Assembly: GCA_964461295.1 (NCBI GenBank)
Contig: CAYWTX010000639.1
Coordinates: 1-31,383, forward strand
From: CAYWTX01 sp964461295
GTDB lineage: Bacteria; Planctomycetota; Phycisphaerae; SM23-33
Length of the DNA stretch: 31,383 nucleotides
Reading direction: 5' to 3'
Shown here: positions 25,505 to 31,383 of the stretch, one piece after another
Numbering within the stretch: the stretch's first letter is position 1
Layout: the number at the start of each line of letters is the position of its first letter
Made by a program: the position numbers and the translations under genes
Notes under the pieces: generated by a model
The model's database searches: none
Seen by the model: only the letters and a program-made list of their open reading frames with translations
What the model was told of the DNA's origin: nothing

Positions 25505-26752
25505 CTAGTCCCTCGTCTCCAACGACAGCGGTGAAAACCGGCGGGCATCTGCGCTCGCGGGCGGACACGTCAAGACATGCGCCTCGGCCCTTGCCGTTGT
25601 GGGCGCGTCCGAAAGCGCCTGGGCGATCATTCGAAGCTTGCCCGCCCAGGTTTCGCCGGTCATTCGCGCTGCCCGTCCCGCTCGTCTTGCGGCGAAGGGA
25701 GACCCGGACAGCGACTGCTCCACCGCCCTGAGGAAGCCCTGAGGCGAGTCGGCGACTCCCACTTCCTCGCCGCAGGCCAGGACTTCCGGCAGGGGGGCGG
25801 ACACCACCGGCAGGCCGGCGGCGAGGTACTCGCGAAGCTTGATCGGGTTGACGGCACGGGTCAACTCGTTGATCTTGAACGGGATCAGGCCGACGTCGAA
25901 CTGGCGGCAGTACGCGGGCAGGTCGGCGTAGGGTTTGCGGCCGAGGAAGTGCATGTTCGGCAGCGAGCGGTAGGGGGCAAGGTCGACGGTCGAGTCGGCG
26001 TCGCCGATCATCACGACGTGCCAGTCGGGGCGCAGTTTGGCGGCCTCGGCGAGCAGGTCCAGGTCCACCCAGTCGCGGATGAGGCCGAAGAACCCCAGCC
26101 GAGGGTGGGGGATGCCGGCGATGTCCGGCGGGCAGGGCAGGTCCTCGGTGACGGCCCGGGAGAAGTGCTCGTAGTCCACGCCATGGGTCACCAGGATCGT
26201 GTTGGGGTTCCAGGGCGCCTTGGCTTCCTGGAGGGCCGTCGAGGTCGTCACGACCAGGTCGGCACGGCGGCAGAGGTCCTCCTCGTCGCGGAGCACCTGC
26301 TCGCGGTCGTAGCCGCTGAAGGAGGCGTGGTCGTCCACGCAGTAGTAGACGACCTTCTCCTCGCCGAAGTGGCCGAGGGTGTAGGCCACGTCGGGCGTGA
26401 ACGACCAGATCTGGAGCGGGCCGTTGCGGAGCTTGCCCAGGGCCCGGCGGATCTGGCCGAGCAGCAGCGTGCGGTTGACGCGGCGAGCCAACGACGAACC
26501 GGGCAGCGGAATCACCAGCGGCGTCAGCACAAACAGGTTGTCCCGAGGACGGGTCGCTCCGCGGAAGACCTGGCCGAGTTTGGCGGCGATGCGGCGCAGG
26601 TCCGACGAACTGGCCGAGGGCGCCCGCGAGGCGTGGTAGTTCACCCACAGCACGACGTTCCTCTCGGCCAGGATGTGCATCACGTGATGCTTGCTGGTCG
26701 GCGGCGCGTCGTAGCCGCTGGCGAAGCACAGGATGGTGCGGCCCTCGATCAT
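25505..26752 (-). CDS. Glycosyltransferase (GT-B, family 1/4-like)
   Basis: A 415-residue GT-B protein. The N-terminus MIEGRTILCFASGYDAPPTS contains a G-x-D-x-P-P-T-S motif seen in teichuronic/capsule-type GTs of this branch. The middle has YYCVDDHASFSGYD. The donor domain has GFFGLIRDWVDLDLL and the IKLREYLAAGLPVVS signature ending the donor site at about E308. It should add one sugar to the lipid-linked unit. The ATG directly follows the TGA of AS-like paralog 3. Both ends of this gene are duplicated nearby: its first 72 bases at 28364-28435 and its 3' portion inside the downstream FemAB-like gene. It is the only intact copy. Confidence 0.88.
   Translation of the reverse strand: MIEGRTILCFASGYDAPPTSKHHVMHILAERNVVLWVNYHASRAPSASSSDLRRIAAKLGQVFRGATRPRDNLFVLTPLVIPLPGSSLARRVNRTLLLGQIRRALGKLRNGPLQIWSFTPDVAYTLGHFGEEKVVYYCVDDHASFSGYDREQVLRDEEDLCRRADLVVTTSTALQEAKAPWNPNTILVTHGVDYEHFSRAVTEDLPCPPDIAGIPHPRLGFFGLIRDWVDLDLLAEAAKLRPDWHVVMIGDADSTVDLAPYRSLPNMHFLGRKPYADLPAYCRQFDVGLIPFKINELTRAVNPIKLREYLAAGLPVVSAPLPEVLACGEEVGVADSPQGFLRAVEQSLSGSPFAARRAGRAARMTGETWAGKLRMIAQALSDAPTTARAEAHVLTCPPASADARRFSPLSLETRD
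25602..25698 (-). repeat. 3' portion of the intact GT gene, source partner of 24306-24402
   Basis: The segment encodes residues 352-384 of the intact GT. Together with 24306-24402 it forms a direct repeat that brackets the FemAB-like gene. Confidence 0.8.
26681..26752 (-). repeat. First 72 bases of the intact GT gene, direct repeat of 28364-28435
   Basis: The 72 bases from the GT start codon match 28364-28435 at 67 of 72 positions by hand count (offset 1683). Similarity stops sharply beyond both edges; the upstream edge is the ATG itself. The pair brackets AS-like paralog 3. Confidence 0.9.
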
Positions 26753-28276
26753 TCAGGTTCCTTCGGCATGGGCAGTTCCGATGCCACGCGTGGCAACGCA
26801 CTTCTCTTGGCGCCCTGAGCCCCCCAGGCCCTTGGCATATCTCTCCTTCAGGACGGAGTTGGCCCACTGGAAGAGCAGCGTGCTGCCCTTGAGCGTCAAG
26901 AAGTGCCTGAGGCTCTTCCTGATCCCCAAGCGGCGCGTGATGTTCTTGTGCATGAGGCTGTCCCAATGCGTGAAGAAGCGGAGGAACGCCAACGTCGGTC
27001 GCGACGGAGCATACTGGCCCCGACCACGAACATATCGTGCGAAACTTGCCTTCGCGTCTGGCGAATAGGGCCAGAGGAAGAACGCTTCCGAAGAGGTATT
27101 CTTCTTCCGGATGCCGAAGAGTTCGCGTGAGACGCCGGCTTCCTCGGCGATGCGCCGAGGGATGGGCCTGTCGTACGCCGTTCCGAGCGTCCAAGCCTTC
27201 ATCTCGGGAAGGGCGCTGATCGCCCGGATCTGCCCCAACTTGCGTATGCCCCAGAACGGCACGGGGCAGTGAAACACCCCCTTGAAAAGGCGGAACTCCC
27301 CAATGCCCAGGTCCGCGACGCTTGGGATCTCAAAGACGTCCGCCAACTCCGGTCCCACGCGGGCCCAGACCTTGTCGCCATGACAGCCGGTGAAGAAGCA
27401 ACACAGGGGTTCAGGGTAGTCGAAGAGGGTCCAGTTAAGCACGCCCGGCCGCCCCACCACCGACCAGATGGTCTCTTCGAGCGGGTACCCGGCCGCCGTA
27501 GCGTCGAGTGCACCGACCCGCAGACCCAACTGATGCCCGATGGTCTGTCCGGAGTCGGCCCCGCGCCACAAACTGGCAGCCTTCAGGAACGTCACGGCGT
27601 CCTTGCAGCCGGCATGGCGAGCGATGACCGACGCCGCGGGAGAATCGTAGCCGCTGGACACGCTCGTCAACGTGGCAACAGGCGTCTGCCTCTCAGGACT
27701 GCACAGGTTCTCCTTCAGTCCCTTCGCGCAGCCCAGAAGGAATGACGTGTAGTCGCGGTATGACGTGAAGTCCGGGGATTCGTCGGGCTTCCGCACCTCG
27801 ACGAGTCCTTCGCCATCGTAGCTGAGGTTGCTGAAGTAGACGACGTGAATACTGGACGAGTCAGTTGCGAACACACGCCGGTAGGCGCTTAGCCCGCCAC
27901 AGATCGTCTTCATGGGCGTGGCATAGTCGTAATCGTCCCGAAGCGACAGGCCGGCCACGGCGAGGAGCGCCGGCAGCGAGTTCGAGACGTACTGGCGACC
28001 GTTGTGGCGACAGTGCCACAACCGGTCCAGCGTCGAGCCTGAACTGACGAACGTGACGTTGTCGCCCCTGCAACGGATGCCCGTGCCGAACACCAGGTCG
28101 GTCTTGTCGAAGTCCCCGGCGCAGAACTCGCCGGCCCAGACCGCCTCGGCCAGCCAGTCGCCCCTGGTCTCGACCATCGGCCCGTGTAGAACCTGGACGT
28201 CGGGCGACCCGCACAAAGCAGAGGCTACCCACGCCAGCTTGGGCCAATCCGGGACGGGTTGTGGGAGGAGTCTCAT
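26753..28276 (-). CDS. Shortened asparagine synthetase-like protein, paralog 3
   Basis: A 507-residue relative of the proteins at 22041-23540 and 18082-20253 (74 of the first 110 residues identical to the latter by hand count). The N-terminal part (HGPMVET, VWAGEF, DRLWHC, YVSNSLPALLA) resembles a shortened amidotransferase domain with no N-terminal Cys. The synthetase part has SSGYDS at 207-212 and FFTGCHGDK in place of the GDGGDE loop. The start at 28276 comes from alignment with the paralogs. No ribosome-binding site precedes it, and the frame is open without a stop up to a GT-derived ATG at 28435, so a form 53 residues longer is possible. It abuts the GT start (TGA then ATG). The much longer frame to 29242 is a shadow. 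Reaction unknown; amide or peptide bond formation is the family expectation. Confidence 0.8.
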   Translation of the reverse strand: MRLLPQPVPDWPKLAWVASALCGSPDVQVLHGPMVETRGDWLAEAVWAGEFCAGDFDKTDLVFGTGIRCRGDNVTFVSSGSTLDRLWHCRHNGRQYVSNSLPALLAVAGLSLRDDYDYATPMKTICGGLSAYRRVFATDSSSIHVVYFSNLSYDGEGLVEVRKPDESPDFTSYRDYTSFLLGCAKGLKENLCSPERQTPVATLTSVSSGYDSPAASVIARHAGCKDAVTFLKAASLWRGADSGQTIGHQLGLRVGALDATAAGYPLEETIWSVVGRPGVLNWTLFDYPEPLCCFFTGCHGDKVWARVGPELADVFEIPSVADLGIGEFRLFKGVFHCPVPFWGIRKLGQIRAISALPEMKAWTLGTAYDRPIPRRIAEEAGVSRELFGIRKKNTSSEAFFLWPYSPDAKASFARYVRGRGQYAPSRPTLAFLRFFTHWDSLMHKNITRRLGIRKSLRHFLTLKGSTLLFQWANSVLKERYAKGLGGSGRQEKCVATRGIGTAHAEGT

Positions 28277-28435
28277 CGCGCCGCGTCGCTGGCCCGGCCG
28301 GCACTCGTCAGTGCCTTGTGCAGGGCCTTGGCCATGCGGCAGAGCCTGCTTCGACGCGCACGTCGCGTGATGCTTGCCGGTCGGAGGCGCGTCGTGGCCG
28401 CTGGCGAAGGACAGGATGGTGCGGCCCTCGATCAT
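28277..28435 (-). pseudogene. 5' fragment of a glycosyltransferase gene
   Basis: From the ATG at 28435, 24 codons are nearly the same as the start of the GT at 26752 (28364-28435, 67 of 72 bases). After that the resemblance ends and unrelated sequence runs to the start of AS-like paralog 3. The ATG still overlaps the VanZ-like stop as ATGA, as expected of a once functional downstream gene. The frame stays open into paralog 3, so the fragment may now act as its translation start. Confidence 0.75.
28364..28435 (-). repeat. Duplicate of the first 72 bases of the GT gene
   Basis: This is the partner of 26681-26752, with 67 of 72 bases identical by hand count. It brackets AS-like paralog 3 together with that copy. 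Confidence 0.9.
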
Positions 28436-28881
28436 GCGGCTCCTCGCGTCGCGGCGGGTCCGGCCGGTGCGAGACCCGCGGGGGTCGTCGGCTTGTGCGG
28501 TCTGAGGCGGCGCGCCGCCACGGCCGCGGCCAGGCCGATCACCACGCCGGCGCAGTTCAGCAGCGAATCGCTGACCGAGCCTGTGCGGCCCGGTATGGCG
28601 GCCTGGGCGAACTCCAGCCCGACACCGTACCCGCAGCAGAGCAGGGCAATGACGGCCACGGGCAGCACACGGAGGGGCCGGGCTGGCAGCAGCGCCAGCA
28701 CGCCCAGGAAGGCCAGGATGGCGTAGGCGGGCACGTGGCCGGCATTCTGCAGGGTCGGCGTGATGGCCGTGTCCCAGCCCTTCAGCGGACCGGTGCCGGA
28801 CGGCAGCAGGCTGACCGCCGCCACCAGCGCGGCGTAGGCGCACAGCAAGATGGCGAAGGCTCTCCTGCGCCGCAGTCTCAT
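28432..28881 (-). CDS. VanZ-like membrane protein
   Basis: A 149-residue protein with four hydrophobic segments (about 8-26, 50-68, 72-90 and 105-123). It has the VanZ-family residue pattern: N46 and H49 in the first loop, then E90-x-x-Q93, R99, D105 and N109. VanZ-like proteins often sit in exosortase and cell-envelope polysaccharide loci; their biochemical role is unsettled. The C-terminal 20 residues are Pro/Ala/Gly-rich. The ATG at 28881 overlaps the upstream GT stop as ATGA, fixing the start. Its own stop overlaps the ATG of the GT fragment in the same way. Confidence 0.85.
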   Translation of the reverse strand: MRLRRRRAFAILLCAYAALVAAVSLLPSGTGPLKGWDTAITPTLQNAGHVPAYAILAFLGVLALLPARPLRVLPVAVIALLCCGYGVGLEFAQAAIPGRTGSVSDSLLNCAGVVIGLAAAVAARRLRPHKPTTPAGLAPAGPAATRGAA

Positions 28882-30158
28882 GGTCGGCCCTCCGGCAGAC
28901 TTGCGCCCACCACCTGCACGGCGGGGATCGCGCCCGGGGCCGACGTGGTTCGCCCGGCCGGCTGCGCGGGTCCGGCGAGCCGGAGGCAGAGATCGACGAG
29001 CGGGGCCATCCGAGCCTGCCAGTTGTACCGTTCCAGGACGCACTGCCGGGCCGCCTGTCCAAGCCTGCGGCGCAGCGGCGCATCGCCCAAGACGGACAGG
29101 AGACACTGTGTCCATTCATCCGGCGAGTCGGCCCGAAGCAGGTCGCTTCCCGCCACGGCATCGATCCCACCCAACGCCGCGGGCGAGGCAACGACGGCCT
29201 TGCCCATCGCCATCGCTTCCAGGACCTTGTTTTGCACTCCACGCGCGATGCGAAGCGGGGCGATGGCGACGTCGGCGCCGGCGACGTACGGCCGGACGTC
29301 CGGCACGGCGCCGGTCACGGTGATTCCATCGAACTTGCCGAGACGGCGTACCTCCGCGGTGGGGTCGCGACCGACGATGGCGAACGTTGCTCCCGCGAGG
29401 GCGCTCCTCAAGGCCGGCCAGACGTGTTGAGCGAACCAGCAGACCGCGTCGGCGTTGGGCCGGTAGTTCATCGTCCCAACGAACACGAGCGAGGGACCGC
29501 CCCCGGCGCGAACGGCTTGGGCGGCATCCGGGGCGAAGTGGGCGGCATCGACGCCGTTGCCCACGGCCGTCGCCTTCGGGCCGTGCCAACCGAGGGTTGC
29601 GAGTTCCGCTCGACTGGTGAGGACTACCGCGTCGCACTCATCGAGGGCCCGATCCTCGAGGCGGCGCACGCCATGGGCTTCGGCGGCATACAGCCACCTT
29701 CTGGGCCAGCGGGACGCTCGCGAGTAGTCTGCCCACTTGGCGCTGTCGGCATCGACAAGGTCGGCGACGTGAGCCGCTGCCGGGACTTGCAGGGCCAGGG
29801 GAACCATGCTGGAGCAGTAGGCCATCGCCACCGCGAACGGCTCGGCCCGGGCCTCCGCCAGGGCCTGCGCCAACAGGCGGCGGCTGTGAAAAAAACCGCC
29901 GGTCACCGATCCGCCCCAGGCGAGCGAAGCCGCGCCCCGCAGCAAGCCCAGGCCGCCCGCCGCCTTGGCGACCATCACCTTCTCGCACCAGGTCCGCAGG
30001 CCTTCGGCCGCCATCTCCTCGCCCGGAGTATGCGTCAGGGCCGCCACGGTCACCCGGAAGCGGCCGGAGAGGGCCTTGATGGCCTCGAACGCGCGGACGC
30101 GCTCGCCCTTGTCGGGGGGGTACGGCACGCGGTGCGCGATGTAGAGCAGTCGCCTCAA
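28878..30158 (-). CDS. Sugar transferase of the exosortase-A-associated GT type (TIGR03087-like)
   Basis: A 426-residue GT-B protein. The start RRLLYIAHRVPYPPDKGERVR and the HVADLVDADSAKWADYS block are characteristic of the PEP-CTERM/XrtA-associated sugar transferases. The donor domain has GNGVDAAHFAPD, FVGTMNYRPNADAV and ARGVQNKVLEAMAMGKAVV, with the catalytic Glu at about 314. The start codon is TTG at 30158, with AGAGG 4 bases upstream, 14 bases after the kinase stop. It probably adds an early sugar of the repeat unit. The residues after about 400 are low-complexity Pro/Ala/Gly. It is the best single marker linking this locus to exosortase-type exopolysaccharide systems. Confidence 0.88.
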   Translation of the reverse strand: MRRLLYIAHRVPYPPDKGERVRAFEAIKALSGRFRVTVAALTHTPGEEMAAEGLRTWCEKVMVAKAAGGLGLLRGAASLAWGGSVTGGFFHSRRLLAQALAEARAEPFAVAMAYCSSMVPLALQVPAAAHVADLVDADSAKWADYSRASRWPRRWLYAAEAHGVRRLEDRALDECDAVVLTSRAELATLGWHGPKATAVGNGVDAAHFAPDAAQAVRAGGGPSLVFVGTMNYRPNADAVCWFAQHVWPALRSALAGATFAIVGRDPTAEVRRLGKFDGITVTGAVPDVRPYVAGADVAIAPLRIARGVQNKVLEAMAMGKAVVASPAALGGIDAVAGSDLLRADSPDEWTQCLLSVLGDAPLRRRLGQAARQCVLERYNWQARMAPLVDLCLRLAGPAQPAGRTTSAPGAIPAVQVVGASLPEGRP

Positions 30159-30172
30159 CCGGCCTCTCGCTT

Positions 30173-31057
30173 CTACGAATACCGATATAAATAGTGTGGT
30201 ATGTGATAATGTCGATGCGTCAGGACGATCCCGCTGACCTCGACCTGCGCGGCGTGAAGCAGGCGCACGGCCCTGTCCACGGATTCCCGGTGCGTCTTGC
30301 CCATGCGGACCACGAGAAGGCTGTTGCCGGTGGCGCGGCCGATCATGCCCGCGTCGGGGGCGTTGTTGATCGGCGGGCTGTCGACGAGAATGTAGTCGTA
30401 CTGTCGGCGGACCTGGCGGAAGAATTCCTCCAGATCGGGTCGCGTCAGCAGTTCGCCCACCTCGTTCATATCCGCCTGGCCGGCGGGCACGAAGTAGAGG
30501 TTGGGGTAGGGCGTCTTCTGGATGACCTCCGCCGCCGTGGTCCTGCCCCTCAGGATCTCGGCCATGCCCGGTGCGTGGGGGACGTTCAGCAGCTTGGCCA
30601 GGGTGGGCTTGCGCAGATCGCCATCGATCAGCAGCGTTATCCTGTCCTCACGCTCGGCCAGGACCACCGCGAGGTTGGCGCACGTGACGCTCTTGCCTTC
30701 GCCGGGATCCGACGAGGTGACCACGTAGCAGAACTTCCCATCCGAACACTGGGCGATGAGGCTGATGCGCAGGGATCGGTACTCCTCGGTAATCGATCCG
30801 CCCGGGTCGTGGTGGGTCCGAACGAGCTCGGAGTAGCCGCTGTTCCTCGAGAAACTCGGCATGCGACGGCCCGGCCGGGCCGCGATGTCGGCGGCTGTTC
30901 TGTTTTCATCGGCCGGTTGTGCCTGGCTGCGCTCCGCCGCAGCCGGAGCGGGGCCCTCAGCCTCGCCCGGACCTTCCGTGCGCGGTTCGCCTGCTTCGGC
31001 GGCCTTGGAGGCCAGCTCGGCCTCGTGCTTCTTCATCGCGTCCCAAACGTTAGGCAC
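30173..31057 (-). CDS. CpsD/CapB-type tyrosine autokinase (BY-kinase, stand-alone cytoplasmic)
   Basis: A 294-residue bacterial tyrosine kinase that controls polysaccharide chain length and export through a membrane co-polymerase. Motifs are EEYRSLR at 91-97, Walker A SSDPGEGKS at 115-123, Walker A' LLIDGDLRKP at 142-151 and Walker B YILVDSPP at 222-229. The C-terminal tail has four tyrosines (284, 289, 291, 293) as the expected autophosphorylation cluster. Residues 10-65 are a charged Ala/Glu/Pro-rich region. The start is GTG at 31057: AGGAGG lies 6 bases upstream, and it overlaps the ATPase stop (GTGCCTAA). An ATG at 31096 lacks good spacing. In XrtA loci this kinase and an ExeA-like ATPase are adjacent, as here. 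Confidence 0.9.
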   Translation of the reverse strand: MPNVWDAMKKHEAELASKAAEAGEPRTEGPGEAEGPAPAAAERSQAQPADENRTAADIAARPGRRMPSFSRNSGYSELVRTHHDPGGSITEEYRSLRISLIAQCSDGKFCYVVTSSDPGEGKSVTCANLAVVLAEREDRITLLIDGDLRKPTLAKLLNVPHAPGMAEILRGRTTAAEVIQKTPYPNLYFVPAGQADMNEVGELLTRPDLEEFFRQVRRQYDYILVDSPPINNAPDAGMIGRATGNSLLVVRMGKTHRESVDRAVRLLHAAQVEVSGIVLTHRHYHIPHYLYRYS

Positions 31058-31383
31058 GTTTCTCCTCCTGGCCGCCATGGGCGGCGGTCTCGACATTCAC
31101 CTGGCGATGGGACGGGCCCGGCTCCGATACCCGCAGCCCCCAGCAGGTCATGTCACGCAACACCTCCACAATGACCGACCTGTCAATGAGATGCATGCCC
31201 TTGGCGTAGCCGACCAGCAGGGCATTGTCGCACAGGACGTTCACCAGCCTGGGGATGCCGGTCGTCGCCGCGTACACCTCCGCCTTGGCCTCGTCGGTGA
31301 ACGCGACCGAGCACTCCTCGGCCGCCGCCACTCCGATGCGGTGGCTGATGTACGACGCCGTGTCGCCGGCCGAAAGGGGTCCC
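31050..31383 (-). CDS. ExeA/GspA-like AAA ATPase, C-terminal part (5' end outside window)
   Basis: About 110 residues are present, open to the window edge. The visible part is the end of the AAA module and its helical lid: PLSAGDTASYISHRI, FTDEAKAEVYAATTGIPRLV, then NVLCDNALLVGYAKG. This pattern is typical of the ExeA-like ATPases, including the secretion ATPase of PEP-CTERM loci (TIGR03015 type). Walker motifs would lie upstream. It probably powers or regulates polysaccharide secretion. The last codons and the TAA overlap the GTG of the kinase gene by 8 bases, so the two are translationally coupled. Confidence 0.85.
   Translation of the reverse strand, partial: GPLSAGDTASYISHRIGVAAAEECSVAFTDEAKAEVYAATTGIPRLVNVLCDNALLVGYAKGMHLIDRSVIVEVLRDMTCWGLRVSEPGPSHRQVNVETAAHGGQEEKRA

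Noticed and set aside
26753..29242. An 829-codon open frame covering AS-like paralog 3, the VanZ-like gene and part of the upstream GT
   Set aside because: The part upstream of 28435 is an out-of-frame reading of the VanZ-like and GT genes, which have clear family motifs in their own frames and ATGA junctions. Only 26753-28276 (possibly to 28435) is coding.
1..31383. Mobile elements, CRISPR arrays, tRNA or rRNA genes, toxin-antitoxin pairs
   Set aside because: No transposase or integrase motifs, no regularly spaced repeats and no RNA gene signatures were seen on either strand. The GT duplications at 24-28 kb lack insertion-sequence ends.

Overview
The window is high-GC bacterial DNA (clearly above 60% G+C), and almost all of it is one large exopolysaccharide/capsule locus. 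Several genes resemble families that travel with the exosortase A (XrtA)/PEP-CTERM exopolysaccharide loci of Gram-negative bacteria: the ExeA-like ATPase, the CpsD-type kinase, a TIGR03087-like sugar transferase, a FemAB-like protein and an O-antigen-ligase-like protein. A planctomycete or other environmental Gram-negative is plausible, but the sequence alone does not fix the taxon. No exosortase, PEP-CTERM substrate, initiating undecaprenyl-phosphate sugar transferase, rRNA, tRNA, CRISPR array or transposase was found.

Layout. At the left edge is the 3' part of a malate/lactate dehydrogenase gene on the + strand (1-681). The FemAB-like gene (662-1717) meets it tail to tail. A CapA-like gene (1961-3061) is the only complete + strand gene. 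All else runs on the - strand. In order of transcription (right to left) it reads: ExeA-like ATPase (partial), tyrosine kinase, glycosyltransferase (GT), VanZ-like protein, a 5' fragment of a GT gene, asparagine-synthetase-like (AS-like) paralog 3, full GT, FemAB-like protein with a GT-derived tail, acyltransferase, AS-like paralog 2, FkbM methyltransferase, GT2, AS-like paralog 1 fused to an Alg14/PssD domain, Alg13/PssE, polysaccharide deacetylase, methyltransferase, flippase, GT4, O-antigen ligase, two GT4s, ATP-grasp ligase, second deacetylase, PaaK-like ligase, and a full-size AS-like protein. Many junctions are 4-base start/stop overlaps, so much of the strand looks like one translationally coupled operon. 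No gene-free stretch exceeds 300 bases; the longest is the divergent spacer 1718-1960.

How the genes fit together. The GTs would build a lipid-linked repeat unit, the flippase would export it and the O-antigen-ligase-like protein would polymerise or ligate it. The kinase would tune chain length or assembly. The deacetylases, methyltransferases, acyltransferase, FemAB-like proteins, ATP-grasp ligase, PaaK-like ligase and AS-like proteins would decorate it. The striking part is the right-hand 14 kb. It holds three related, shortened AS-like proteins without a glutaminase nucleophile, each followed by a different GT. One is fused to a glycosyltransferase subunit. Both ends of one GT gene are also duplicated around its neighbours, evidence that this region was assembled by recombination.
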